Assembly: GCA_913058345.1 (NCBI GenBank)
Contig: CAJXQR010000007.1
Coordinates: forward strand, 62,001 to 126,000
Direction of reading: 5' to 3'
Length of the DNA: 64,000 bases
From: an uncultured Gammaproteobacteria bacterium
GTDB taxonomy: Bacteria > Pseudomonadota > Gammaproteobacteria > Pseudomonadales > Porticoccaceae
Within the stretch, counting starts at the first letter, position 1, and each line of letters begins with the position of its first letter. The position numbers and the translations under genes are program-made. This document shows positions 19,308 through 28,601 of the stretch, piece by piece. Under the pieces are notes generated by a model that was not told where the DNA came from, searched no databases, and was given only the letters and a program-made list of their open reading frames with translations.

Positions 19308-20177
19308 GTGGAAACAAACCCGGCTCTGGCCGCAAATATCGTCGCCAGCGTACAACTGGCTCTGGCCGAAGATATTGGCAGTGGTGATATCACCGCTCAG
19401 CTGATCCCCGCAGATAAAGAGTCTAACGCGACTATTATCACCCGTGAAAACGCGGTTGTTTGCGGCATTTCCTGGGTCAATGAAGTTTTTCACCAACTCG
19501 ATCCAAACCTGAAAATAGATTGGGCAGTCAGTGATGGAGATGTCATCAGCGTCGACCAAATCCTCTGCACCTTGCAGGGCAATGCACGCGCACTGCTGAC
19601 CGGCGAGCGTACCGCTTTGAACTTTCTGCAAACCTTATCGGGCACCGCCACCACCTCTCGCCACTACGCACACCTGATGGCCGGGGATGGAGAGGCGGGC
19701 CACAAAATTCGAGTGCTCGACACACGAAAGACCTTGCCCGGCCTGCGCCTGGCACAAAAGTATGCAGTTAAAGTCGGCGGTTGCGACAATCATCGACTAG
19801 GCCTCTATGACGCCTTTCTCATTAAAGAAAACCATATTAGCGCCTGTGGTGGCATTGCAAAAGCGGTGGCTCAGGCACGCATTATTGCCCCACAAAAGCC
19901 GGTGGAAGTCGAAGTCGAGAACCTCGACGAATATCAACAAGCACTCAGCGCTGGCGCCGATCGTATAATGCTGGATAACTTTTCTCATAAAGATATCCAA
20001 CAAGCACGACAAATCAGCCTGTCTCAAGAAAAAAACACGGCAGTAGAGCTGGAGGTTTCGGGTAATATTGCAGCTGATAATATAGAACAATACCAAAATC
20101 TTGATGTGGATTTTGTTTCGACAGGAGCGCTGACTAAACATTGTCAAGCTGTCGATTACTCAATGCGAATTGAGTAA
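19308..20177 (+). CDS. nadC: Nicotinate-nucleotide pyrophosphorylase (carboxylating)
   Basis: NadC makes nicotinate mononucleotide from quinolinate and PRPP in de novo NAD synthesis. The 289-residue protein shows ALAEDIGSGDITA, ERTALNFLQTLSGTAT, and the substrate-binding core LDTRKTLPGLRLAQKYAV and GGCDNHRLGLYDAFLIKENH. The start is GTG at 19308 with GAGGAAA four bases ahead. It reads away from ampD and is closed by a terminator. Confidence 0.97.
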   Translation: METNPALAANIVASVQLALAEDIGSGDITAQLIPADKESNATIITRENAVVCGISWVNEVFHQLDPNLKIDWAVSDGDVISVDQILCTLQGNARALLTGERTALNFLQTLSGTATTSRHYAHLMAGDGEAGHKIRVLDTRKTLPGLRLAQKYAVKVGGCDNHRLGLYDAFLIKENHISACGGIAKAVAQARIIAPQKPVEVEVENLDEYQQALSAGADRIMLDNFSHKDIQQARQISLSQEKNTAVELEVSGNIAADNIEQYQNLDVDFVSTGALTKHCQAVDYSMRIE

Positions 20178-20193
20178 TCGTACTGAGACACTG

Positions 20194-20235
20194 AAAAGCC
20201 CGGCGTCGCTGTAAATAAAAACGCCGGGGGGTTTT
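20194..20235 (+). terminator. Terminator behind nadC
   Basis: A stem AAAAGCCCGGCGT / ACGCCGGGGGGTTTT with a 14-base loop and a T-run lies 17 bases after the nadC stop. The A-run on the other side lets it also serve the convergent SPFH gene. Confidence 0.85.
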
Positions 20236-20258
20236 AAAAAATTTCTATTCAGGTCAGA

Positions 20259-21116
20259 TTACTTACCGCCGTTCATAATGCCTCTAACAGCAGCGGGGAT
20301 GTCAGCAGGCAACACCAAAAACTTGCTATTTTCTGATTTCGCCATATCCCTAACTGCATCAACATAGCGTTCACCCAGCAAATACGTCACAGGGAGGTCG
20401 TTATCCCCTACCGCTGAGGTAACTTTTTCAATAGCCTCCTTGGTCGCTTCGGCAATAACAATTTTAGCCTCGGCATCCCGCCGGGAGGCCTCAAGGCGAC
20501 CATCGGCTTCTAAAATCGCTGCCGATTTTTCACCATCTGCGCGAGTCACCGTGGCACGTCGCTCACGCTCTGCAGCGGCCTGCTCTTCCATTGCCGACTG
20601 CATGGTCCCAGAAGGGTTGATATCTTGAATTTCAACGGTTTTCAAGGTAATCCCCCAATCGGCAATATCATCAGAAATAGAGGCCTTCAGTGCGACCTTA
20701 ATTTTATCCCGAGAGGACAGCGCATCATCCAATGCCATTTCACCAACAATAGAGCGCAACGAGGTTTGTACGAGTGTACGAATAGCTATTTCATAATCCT
20801 CGACACCGTACACTGCTTTTTCAGGCGAGAGGATATTGATGTAGGCCACTGCGTTGGCGATGATGACTACGTTGTCGAGCGTAATCACCTCCTGGGAGGG
20901 GATATCAAGCACGATATCTTTCGTGGTCACCTTGTAGGCCACATTATCCATATAGGGAATAATAAACTGCAGCCCCGGCGGCAAACTGCGATGGTATTTA
21001 CCCAGGCGCTGTATCACCCATTTGCTACCCTGTGGCACCTGCTTAACGCCCTTAAATAAGGTAACAACAGCTAGGGCCAATAAGCCCCAAATAACAATTG
21101 AGCCATTTAATAGCAT
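20259..21116 (-). CDS. SPFH/Band 7 (stomatin-like, QmcA type) membrane protein
   Basis: The 285-residue protein has an N-terminal membrane helix (SIVIWGLLALAVVTLF), an SPFH domain (about 25-200, with VPQGSKWVIQRLGKYHRSLPPG and PSQEVITLDNV) and a charged C-terminal helix rich in A, E and R. Such proteins form large membrane-associated oligomers linked to membrane microdomains and protease control. The family's NfeD partner is not adjacent. I prefer the ATG at 21116 with GGAG nine bases upstream; an open frame with TTG at 21152 adds 12 residues. It is convergent with nadC. Confidence 0.88.
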   Translation of the reverse strand: MLLNGSIVIWGLLALAVVTLFKGVKQVPQGSKWVIQRLGKYHRSLPPGLQFIIPYMDNVAYKVTTKDIVLDIPSQEVITLDNVVIIANAVAYINILSPEKAVYGVEDYEIAIRTLVQTSLRSIVGEMALDDALSSRDKIKVALKASISDDIADWGITLKTVEIQDINPSGTMQSAMEEQAAAERERRATVTRADGEKSAAILEADGRLEASRRDAEAKIVIAEATKEAIEKVTSAVGDNDLPVTYLLGERYVDAVRDMAKSENSKFLVLPADIPAAVRGIMNGGK

Positions 21117-21152
21117 CTGTACGTTCTCCAATAGTGGTCTTAACTTAAGCAA

Positions 21153-21617
21153 CGAGGTATCGAAATACTTTTCGGTGCCAAGAGTACCAGTAACACGAGA
21201 GGAGTACCTCTACTTGTCTCACGTCATTAGACATAGGACTCATTGTCTCTCTATCTCACTCTGCGACAGAGGCAGTCCTGAACAATAAATTAACCGCGGG
21301 TAACACTATCTTTAGCAAAAATCTCGATAATTTTTTCTTTTTATTTTAGCCATTTTAGTTGACAGCACTTACCCACAAAAACTGTGGATAAGTCTGTGGG
21401 CTTGTGTCTCACAACTGACAGAGAGCCCCGTAATTGTTAGCACTGTCACAAAATGGTTACTTTTTAGTCATAAAATAATTTGCTTAAAAATCAAATAGAT
21501 AGAAACTTGATAATGCTAAATCAATGACTTACAGCGCTAATGAAAAAGCAACTTTAAGTAAAACTACTAACTGTGGAAAAGATACGCCTGCGGTCACAAT
21601 AAAGCCTTGAAAAGGTA
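21153..21617. other. AT-rich intergenic stretch with DnaA-box-like sites
   Basis: No gene is seen in these 465 bases between the SPFH gene and purC. A perfect DnaA box (TTATCCACA on the minus strand, 21383-21391) is paired head to head with TTACCCACA (21369-21377), and a weaker match (TGTGGAAAA, 21572-21580) lies near purC. The stretch around them is AT-rich. No replication genes are close. Confidence 0.5.
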
Positions 21618-22334
21618 TTAATCGAAGCTAAGGCCCAGACGGCGACCAACCAGCTCGTAAGATTCAACAACGTCGCCTAAATCTTGTCTAAATCTGTCTT
21701 TGTCTAGCTTTTCACGAGTATCAACATCCCATAAGCGACAACCATCTGGTGTAAATTCATCACCTAAGACAACTTCACCCTCTGTGGTTACGCCAAACTC
21801 GAGCTTATAGTCAACCAACAGAATGTTACTATCGAGAAACAGTGTCTTGAGCACATCGTTGACAGCAAAGGTTAAGGCTTTCATCTTTTCGACATGTTCG
21901 GGCTCTGCCCAACCGAAAGAGCTGATGTGGTAATCATTGATCATTGGGTCGCCAAGATCATCATTTTTGAGGAAAAACTCAAACGTAGGAGGATCCAGGT
22001 CTAGCCCTTCCTCCACCCCCAAACGGCGGCAAATACTACCGGCAGAAATATTTCGCACGACACATTCAACCGGAATCATATCCAATCGAGCCACCAGTGA
22101 TTCCTGGTCGCTAAGCAATGACTTGAAGTGGGTCGCAATGCCCGCCGCTTCTAGTTTCTCCATAATAAAGGCATTAAATTTATTATTGACCATACCTTTA
22201 CGGTCCAGCTGTTCGATTTTTTTGCCATCGAAAGCAGAAGTATCATTGCGATAAAACAAGATCAATGACTCTGGGTCATCCGTGGTAAAAACCGATTTAG
22301 CCTTACCTTTATATAACTCTTCACGTCTTTCCAT
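21618..22334 (-). CDS. purC: Phosphoribosylaminoimidazole-succinocarboxamide synthase
   Basis: PurC (SAICAR synthase) joins CAIR and aspartate with ATP in purine synthesis. The 238-residue protein shows [26 protein letters not shown], the ATP/substrate segments [12 protein letters not shown] and [10 protein letters not shown], and [13 protein letters not shown]. It is the last gene of the minus-strand run dapA-bamC-MBL-purC, which has the same order in Pseudomonas. About 120 bases separate it from the MBL gene upstream. Confidence 0.97.
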   Translation of the reverse strand: MERREELYKGKAKSVFTTDDPESLILFYRNDTSAFDGKKIEQLDRKGMVNNKFNAFIMEKLEAAGIATHFKSLLSDQESLVARLDMIPVECVVRNISAGSICRRLGVEEGLDLDPPTFEFFLKNDDLGDPMINDYHISSFGWAEPEHVEKMKALTFAVNDVLKTLFLDSNILLVDYKLEFGVTTEGEVVLGDEFTPDGCRLWDVDTREKLDKDRFRQDLGDVVESYELVGRRLGLSFD

Positions 22335-22455
22335 TGTCAGATAGTCTCCTCGACGGGTGTTCTGAGCATCAGATTCAACATGGCAACGCTATTAACACTG
22401 GGAAACAGGGTTTTAACGCAACATGTCAGTTTATAACTTTCCTGTTATATTACGG

Positions 22456-23223
22456 CTAGCCTGATTCCAGCGCCAACCAGTCCACACAGTCATCCTGACT
22501 GGCATATAGTATTTCAGGTACCACCTTCGCTATCGATGTCATAGCGTCTTGCACGACAGCGAGTGCATTATTCTGCTGGCTAATATGGCCGACAACCAAA
22601 GCCTGTAGCGAGCGAGGCTCAACTGCCTTTAGCAAGCCAGCGGTTTGTGCATTGTTTAAGTGGCCCCAGTCACCTCCCACTCGCTGTTTCAACGTATAAG
22701 GGTAAGGCCCATCTGCTAGCATGTCGGGATCGTGGTTGGCTTCAACTAGCAGACCATCACAGCCCTGATAACACTCGAGCACATGAGAGCTAATGTGTCC
22801 GAGATCTGTCAGCACACCCAGCTTTAGACCCGCGTACTGAAAAACAAATTGTACCGGCTCACGCGCATCGTGAGGAACGGCAACCGGCAAAACATCAACT
22901 CCACCCACTTGAAAGCGTTGCTGGGGCGTAATCAGGTGTAGATCAATATCAGAGGGGGCTGCACTACCTTTTGCTGTGCCACCCGTCATATAAACCGGTA
23001 AATTATGACGCCGGGACAGAGTCCAAACCCCCTTAACGTGATCGCTGTGTTCGTGGGTCACCAGAATCCCACTAAGACGAGTACCGTCAAGCGCTAACAG
23101 AGCCAGTCGTCGTTCCAGTTCGCGAGCAGAGAAACCACAATCTAGTAACAGACACGCATCACCGGCCTCAACCAATGTCGCATTACCTCTACTGCCACTG
23201 CCAAGAGAGGCAAAACGTATCAT
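22456..23223 (-). CDS. MBL-fold metallohydrolase (YycJ/WalJ-like)
   Basis: A 255-residue metallo-beta-lactamase-fold hydrolase. The start FASLGSGSRGNATLVEAGDA and the zinc-binding VTHEHSDHVKGV are typical of the YycJ/WalJ subgroup, for which exonuclease-type activity has been proposed in Gram-positives. Further conserved residues are the H in VPHDAREPV, D in LTDLGHISS and EANHDPDML. It is located between bamC and purC as in Pseudomonas. The ATG at 23223 and a GTG just before it are both possible starts. Confidence 0.88.
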   Translation of the reverse strand: MIRFASLGSGSRGNATLVEAGDACLLLDCGFSARELERRLALLALDGTRLSGILVTHEHSDHVKGVWTLSRRHNLPVYMTGGTAKGSAAPSDIDLHLITPQQRFQVGGVDVLPVAVPHDAREPVQFVFQYAGLKLGVLTDLGHISSHVLECYQGCDGLLVEANHDPDMLADGPYPYTLKQRVGGDWGHLNNAQTAGLLKAVEPRSLQALVVGHISQQNNALAVVQDAMTSIAKVVPEILYASQDDCVDWLALESG

Positions 23224-23310
23224 CACAGACAGAACCTACAGACAACCCTCAGGATATGCTGTGGTAAAAAACCAATTGAGCCTAGGCTGGGCCGTTCTAA
23301 CATTGAATAC

Positions 23311-24390
23311 CTAAGAAAGATTAGCGCGAATTTTCTTTAATAAACGCAGTGCTTCTGTGCGCTCAAGCATCTGTTTCTCAGCATCGACCAATCTCACCTC
23401 AACACCTTCTTCGGTACTGATCAGGTGGATCAAATAGGTCACTGACAGGCGCTGCTCGTCTTTATCGGCGCGAAACAAACTGGCAAAAAAACCTGGTTCG
23501 TCTTCGTCGGGATCACCGTAATGCACATAGAAAACACCTTCGGTACGGTCCTGGTCGACCAGTAAAAAGCCATCACGGCCGGTCGAATAGCCTACCGATG
23601 CCCAGGCACGATCAAAATCAAGCTTCAGTAACAAGTAGGGACTAGCCTCCTTAGGGGTAATGATTTCAACTTTTGAACTACCGCCAATCGACTGCGCTAA
23701 CAACGACACAGTGCCACTCGACTCGTCCCCAGCCAGCGCGCTGGCCAGCATATTGGCCATGGCTTTTTCGCGATCATCGTCATCGGACGTCAGTGGCCAA
23801 GCACCAGGCTCAGAACCCTTCTCAACACGCATATGTAAAATAGCCACTTCGGTGCTATCGACCTGTACACCCGGCTCAATACGGAACTGAAAACGGTGCT
23901 TGTAAACCCCATCACCTTGTAATTCGAGCCATACCGTTTCCAGCACACCAGAAGCGGCATCTGCATAAGCTGTTGGCAAGGCATTGCGGTTTAAAATATT
24001 TCTAATTCGCGGCCAAACCTCACTGGGTGCGCGGTTAGTCAAGACCCAGCGCCTACCGGCCAAAGTCTGAATCTTGACCTCTTCGTCGAGCAAATTACCA
24101 CTCAGTGGCTGTGGCCTGGGCGCACCGACGACCTCGTCAAGTAATAGACTCGTATCAGGAATCTCAGCTATCACATAGAGTTCACCCAGGGCATCGCGAT
24201 CGGCGCCCTCCGGTACCGTTATGACAGGCATTTCACTAGACAACTTATAGTCATTTTGACGATCGCGAAACAGTCCGTCATCGTCTAACATCCAACAGCC
24301 CGGTAGCACGACTAGCCCGAACAGAACTGACAGCGATCGCGCAAACAACGCTAATCGCTTAGGAATATTGATCGACAAAACTATTTTCAT
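23311..24390 (-). CDS. bamC: Outer membrane assembly lipoprotein BamC
   Basis: BamC (NlpB) is a lipoprotein of the BAM complex that inserts beta-barrels into the outer membrane. The 359-residue protein has a lipoprotein signal peptide with the lipobox LPGC near residue 32, an unstructured N-terminal stretch, and two helix-grip domains. It lies directly behind dapA, 63 bases away, as in many gammaproteobacteria. I choose the ATG at 24390; the open frame extends upstream to a TTG at 24423. Confidence 0.88.
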   Translation of the reverse strand: MKIVLSINIPKRLALFARSLSVLFGLVVLPGCWMLDDDGLFRDRQNDYKLSSEMPVITVPEGADRDALGELYVIAEIPDTSLLLDEVVGAPRPQPLSGNLLDEEVKIQTLAGRRWVLTNRAPSEVWPRIRNILNRNALPTAYADAASGVLETVWLELQGDGVYKHRFQFRIEPGVQVDSTEVAILHMRVEKGSEPGAWPLTSDDDDREKAMANMLASALAGDESSGTVSLLAQSIGGSSKVEIITPKEASPYLLLKLDFDRAWASVGYSTGRDGFLLVDQDRTEGVFYVHYGDPDEDEPGFFASLFRADKDEQRLSVTYLIHLISTEEGVEVRLVDAEKQMLERTEALRLLKKIRANLS

Positions 24391-24453
24391 TGAATTTCCA
24401 GAGGCTACAGCGCGAAGGCGCAAACGAATATCTAATAGATCACCAACAAAACA

Positions 24454-25335
24454 CTACAGTACTCCAGCGTTTTGCATGGCTGTTTTCAGCTCAGCTCGAT
24501 AAACCGTAGACAGCGGTGTTAAAGGCAAACGGATGGTGTCCTGAGCCATTAAGCCCAGTTCAGCAACTGCCCACTTAACGGGTATAGGGCTGGATTCCAC
24601 AAAAAGAACTTCGTGTAACTTGGCCACTTTTTGATTTAAAGCCCGGGCCTCTTCGACATTACCTGCCAGAGCTGAGGCACAAAGCTGATGCATTTGCCGA
24701 GGTGCGATGTTCGCGGTCACTGAGATATTACCCTTACCACCCAGTAAAATCAGCTCGGCGGCAGTTGCGTCGTCACCAGAATAGACGGCAAAATCATCGG
24801 GCGTGCCGGCAATAATATCGCGTGCACGACCCAGATCGGCGGTAGCTTCTTTAATGCCGACAATATTATCCAGTTGTGCCAGTCGACACACGGTCTCTGC
24901 CTGCATATCGCAGGCGGTACGGCCAGGCACGTTGTAAAGGATTTGCGGGATCTTCACCGCTTCGGCAATTGTTTTATAGTGTAAAAAGAGGCCTTCCTGA
25001 GTCGGTTTATTATAGTAGGGCGTAACCAGTAAACAGGCATCGGCACCACATTCTTTAGCAGCGGCAGTCAGTTCAACCGCTTCGCTGGTGCTATTCGCGC
25101 CTGTACCCGCAATAATGGTGATACGCCCAGCAGCCTGCTGGACACAAACTTTGACCACTTCAAGGTGCTCTTCAACATTCAGCGTTGCAGATTCACCCGT
25201 AGTACCTACAGCAACGATAGCATCGGTGCCAGACTCAATATGCCACTCCACCAGTTTCTTCAAGGCAGACCAGTCAATTGCCAAAGTTTCGGGGACCATC
25301 GGGGTCACCATCGCCACTATACTGCCGGTGATCAT
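24454..25335 (-). CDS. dapA: 4-hydroxy-tetrahydrodipicolinate synthase
   Basis: DapA condenses pyruvate and aspartate semialdehyde in the lysine/diaminopimelate pathway. The 293-residue TIM-barrel protein shows GTTGESATL, the Tyr in ILYNVPGRTACD, the Schiff-base Lys in NIVGIKEATAD and the YSGDDATA loop. It leads the run dapA-bamC-MBL-purC. An intergenic gap of about 150 bases to a DUF2789 gene upstream may hold its promoter. Confidence 0.97.
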   Translation of the reverse strand: MITGSIVAMVTPMVPETLAIDWSALKKLVEWHIESGTDAIVAVGTTGESATLNVEEHLEVVKVCVQQAAGRITIIAGTGANSTSEAVELTAAAKECGADACLLVTPYYNKPTQEGLFLHYKTIAEAVKIPQILYNVPGRTACDMQAETVCRLAQLDNIVGIKEATADLGRARDIIAGTPDDFAVYSGDDATAAELILLGGKGNISVTANIAPRQMHQLCASALAGNVEEARALNQKVAKLHEVLFVESSPIPVKWAVAELGLMAQDTIRLPLTPLSTVYRAELKTAMQNAGVL

Positions 25336-25489
25336 AGCCTTGCTCCAAAAAAAGCCGTCATGTTACTGAGCTAGCTCTACAGGTACAAGCACCGCTCGGC
25401 GATTCGCGTTCGCACAGGGTGTTTTTAAATGTTGTTAGACACCTATCAGAGCAAAAAAAGTGTTTGAACATTCCTACTTTGAACGAGTT

Positions 25490-25723
25490 TTAACGGCGTA
25501 AAAAGGCATCGAGGTGTTCAACCATCTCCGTCCAGTCAGAATCCTCCGCTCTCGCCTCCATCAGGAAAGAGCGCTGCCCCGGATTCCAGAATGGAGCCTC
25601 CTCCAGTCTCAATTGGGGGTCGAGGGGGCTGTGCTGGTCAATAAATTCATTGATCGCCGGCTCTGTTGCGGGCAGGCCGAGCTGTTCAAATAAGGTAGCC
25701 AAAGTATGGGCTGAGAGATCCAT
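25490..25723 (-). CDS. DUF2789 family protein
   Basis: A 77-residue acidic, alpha-helical cytoplasmic protein matching DUF2789: start MDLSAHTLATLFEQLGLP, a central LRLEEAPFWNPGQRSFLMEA and ending in WTEMVEHLDAFLRR. The family has no known function. It lies between dapA and an MBL hydrolase on the same strand. Confidence 0.85.
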   Translation of the reverse strand: MDLSAHTLATLFEQLGLPATEPAINEFIDQHSPLDPQLRLEEAPFWNPGQRSFLMEARAEDSDWTEMVEHLDAFLRR

Positions 25724-25770
25724 TATTCATTCTCCTTTACAGGGCCTTTTGCCCGGCAATTTAAAAATCG

Positions 25771-26610
25771 TCAGCAGAGCACCCAGCATTCCTGGTCAAA
25801 CTCGTCATTTTCCGACGTTCGCCTGGCTTTACCATCACGCTCCAATTTTAACAAATGGGCCCACAAAGAAAATCGTGCGTAATAGTAAACCTTTTTGTCG
25901 ACATCGTCGTAAATTGTCGACAGCATACCGAGCAGACTCGATTCTCCGAGCTTGTCCATTCCAGCCAGCACTTTTTGCTCTCGCATCATGCGATGACGAT
26001 AAAGTGTATCGATAACTTTCTGCGGCTCTCCCATTAAATTGCCATGGCCCGGCGCAATATGCTGCAGGGGAAGCCCTCTCAACATATCAAGAGAATCCAA
26101 ATAGTCCTTCATGTCTCCACTGGGCGGGATTATCACCACTGTAGAGCCATCCATAATGTGATCGCCGGAGAACAACAAGCCGTCCTCGTGCAAGAAAAAG
26201 CAGAAATGATTACCGACATGGCCTGGGGTGTGGAGAGCTTCAAGGGTAAACTCGTTTGTTTTAAAAAGCTCACCGTGGCGAATATTCTCTGCCACCACAA
26301 AGGTTTCGTCTTGAAAACTATCTGGCTCGTCCATTACACAGCCGATCAACTGGGCACCGGTTTTCTCGGCGAGAATCTTTGCCGCGGGCGAGTGATCTTT
26401 ATGGGTGTGGGTAACGATAATCCAACGAATTTTATTGCCGCCTGCCGCCAGAATGGCATCGATGTGGCTATCGTAAATAGGCCCCGGATCAAGCACAGCG
26501 ATTTCATTCTTGCCGATTAAATAGGCGTTGGTACCCGGGCCCGTCATGGTGCTACCGTTAGGTGCGCTAATGCGTCGTACCAGGGGGGTAAATTGGTCCA
26601 CCGTGCTCAT
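25771..26610 (-). CDS. MBL-fold metallohydrolase (LACTB2/glyoxalase II-like)
   Basis: The 279-residue protein has the zinc motif THTHKDHSPAA, a second His in LEALHTPGHVGNHF, an Asp in LLFSGDHIMDGSTV and a late His in IAPGHGNLM, giving a full set of metal ligands. The N-terminal NGSTMTGPGTNAYLIG is shared with LACTB2-like hydrolases. Thioester or phosphodiester hydrolysis is possible; the substrate is unknown. The ATG at 26610 has GAGG five bases upstream and is preferred over a GTG at 26616. Confidence 0.85.
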   Translation of the reverse strand: MSTVDQFTPLVRRISAPNGSTMTGPGTNAYLIGKNEIAVLDPGPIYDSHIDAILAAGGNKIRWIIVTHTHKDHSPAAKILAEKTGAQLIGCVMDEPDSFQDETFVVAENIRHGELFKTNEFTLEALHTPGHVGNHFCFFLHEDGLLFSGDHIMDGSTVVIIPPSGDMKDYLDSLDMLRGLPLQHIAPGHGNLMGEPQKVIDTLYRHRMMREQKVLAGMDKLGESSLLGMLSTIYDDVDKKVYYYARFSLWAHLLKLERDGKARRTSENDEFDQECWVLC

Positions 26611-26706
26611 AAACACCTCATTTTAATTTGGCTTTATTGTCGCGCCCAGATTAGTTCAGCGCTACTCAACAAAAGCTCGTTACTACCGTGTTAACGTTCT
26701 TCAGCC

Positions 26707-27888
26707 TTACAATTCAACTAACGGGCTAATGTCCGCTTCGTAATCGACACCATCAATACCAAAACCAAACAGACGCAAAAACTCCTGATGATAGCCTTTA
26801 AAGTCGGTCAGCTCACCGATATTATCGGTATTCACCTTATCCCACAGCGCAGCAACCTGTGCCTGAACACTGTCTTTTAACTCTTCACCATCCATGCGCC
26901 AGCGGCCCTCTTCATCAATATCAGGTTGCCCAGTGGTATAGATCTGGCGCTCAAACAAACCTTGTATCTGCTCGATGCAACCCTCGTGGGTACCTTCTTC
27001 CTTCATCACCTTATAGAGGATGGAAATATACAGCGGCATAATCGGTATCGCCGAGCTAGCCTGTGTCACCAGTGCCTTTAACACTGAAACACGAGACTCT
27101 CCACCAATAGCTTGTAGTTTGGAATTAATCGCCGTACTTGCCCGATCGAGGTCTTTCTTCGCCATACCGATACTGGCGTGTCCATAAAGCGGCCAGGTCA
27201 ACTCTTTGCCAATATAGGTGTAAGCGGTGGTTTTGCAACCCTCGGCCAGCAAGCCAGCATCGCTGAGGGCATCAATCCACCACTCCCAGTCTTCACCACC
27301 CATAACCTTAATGGTGTTGTTAATCTCTTCTTCAGTGGCCGGCTCTACGGTAAGCTCATCGACAGCCAGGGTGTCGGTGTTGACGCCCTTCATGGTGAAA
27401 GCTTCACCAATCGGCTTAAGAGATGAAATATAGGTTTCGCCCGTTTTCGGATCGGTGCGCCGAGGGGATGCCAGCGAGTAAACCACTAAATCAACCGGCC
27501 CCATATCGCGTTTCAACGTTGTAATCACTTCGTCTTTGATTTCATCCGAAAAAGCGTCGCCATTAATGCTTTCAGCATACAGACCCTCGGCCCGCGCCGC
27601 CGCCTGCATAGCGGCGGAGTTGTAATACCCGGCAGACCCTGTGCGCTTTTCGGTCGGAGGTTTTTCAAAGAACACACCCAATGTATCGGCGCCGCAACCA
27701 AAGGCGGCAGTAATACGCGAAGCCATGCCATAGCCCGTGGACGAACCTATCACCAATACTTTTTTTGGCCCCCCGGCAATCGGGCCTTTAGCTTTCACGT
27801 AGTCAATCTGTTGGTTGATCGATGCCGCACACCCCTGCGGGTGGGCATTAGTACAAATAAATCCGCGAACTTTTGGCTTTATAATCAT
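26707..27888 (-). CDS. fabV: Enoyl-ACP reductase FabV
   Basis: FabV reduces trans-2-enoyl-ACP (or CoA) with NADH in the last step of fatty-acid elongation and is known in other bacteria to resist triclosan. The 393-residue protein shows the FabV landmarks [17 protein letters not shown], the nucleotide-binding [16 protein letters not shown] and the catalytic Y-X8-K in [12 protein letters not shown]. The [17 protein letters not shown] segment is characteristic. It is divergent from miaE with about 120 bases between. Confidence 0.96.
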   Translation of the reverse strand: MIIKPKVRGFICTNAHPQGCAASINQQIDYVKAKGPIAGGPKKVLVIGSSTGYGMASRITAAFGCGADTLGVFFEKPPTEKRTGSAGYYNSAAMQAAARAEGLYAESINGDAFSDEIKDEVITTLKRDMGPVDLVVYSLASPRRTDPKTGETYISSLKPIGEAFTMKGVNTDTLAVDELTVEPATEEEINNTIKVMGGEDWEWWIDALSDAGLLAEGCKTTAYTYIGKELTWPLYGHASIGMAKKDLDRASTAINSKLQAIGGESRVSVLKALVTQASSAIPIMPLYISILYKVMKEEGTHEGCIEQIQGLFERQIYTTGQPDIDEEGRWRMDGEELKDSVQAQVAALWDKVNTDNIGELTDFKGYHQEFLRLFGFGIDGVDYEADISPLVEL

Positions 27889-28010
27889 TTAACTCTCTCA
27901 ATTAACGGGGCTGACACTTTTTGATCAAAACGACCTAATCCGTTCTTAGCAACGGACCACTCATCTGCGATAATCGTTCATAATAACCCGAAGCCCGATG
28001 TGACTCCACG

Positions 28011-28601
28011 ATGTTTAAACTACGCTATCAAACACCACCCGACTGGTCAAAAATTGTACTCAACGATTTCAACACCTTCCTTATCGATCATGCGGGTGCT
28101 GAAAAAAAAGCCTCAGGTATGGCAATGTCGATGGCACTACACTATGCCGACAAACCCGATATTGTCAGTGCAATGATCGACCTTAGCATTGAGGAACTCG
28201 AACACTTTCGAGAAGTCGTCAAGCTGATGTCTGCTCGGCAACTACAGTTGCAAAAAGACGAGAAAGACCCCTACGTCAACCAACTCCGAAAGCAAATCCG
28301 TAATGGTCGCGACGACTATTTTTTAGATCGACTACTTTTGGGTGGCGTCATAGAAGCACGTGGAGCCGAACGCTTTGGCCTGGTCGCCAGCGCTCTGCCC
28401 CTTGGCGGATCGCCAGAAGAAGATGCCTTGAAAAAATTTTATGTCGCCATCTCCCGCTCTGAAGAACGCCACCAGAACTTGTTTTTTGAGCTAGCGGAAA
28501 ACTATTTCCCCGCTCATGTCGTCAGCGACCGAGTCGCCCAATTACTCGATTTTGAGGCGCAGCTATCGAGCAAGCTACCGTTAAGGGCTGCTCTACATTG
28601 A
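28011..28601 (+). CDS. miaE: tRNA-(ms2io6A)-hydroxylase
   Basis: MiaE hydroxylates the isopentenyl group of ms2i6A37 in tRNAs that read UNN codons. The 196-residue protein is a ferritin-like four-helix diiron enzyme; iron-binding Glu/His sets are visible as IEELEHFREV, GVIEARGAERF and SEERHQNLFFE. It is divergent from fabV. Its TGA overlaps the proposed TTG start of the following glycosyltransferase-like gene. Confidence 0.93.
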   Translation: MFKLRYQTPPDWSKIVLNDFNTFLIDHAGAEKKASGMAMSMALHYADKPDIVSAMIDLSIEELEHFREVVKLMSARQLQLQKDEKDPYVNQLRKQIRNGRDDYFLDRLLLGGVIEARGAERFGLVASALPLGGSPEEDALKKFYVAISRSEERHQNLFFELAENYFPAHVVSDRVAQLLDFEAQLSSKLPLRAALH

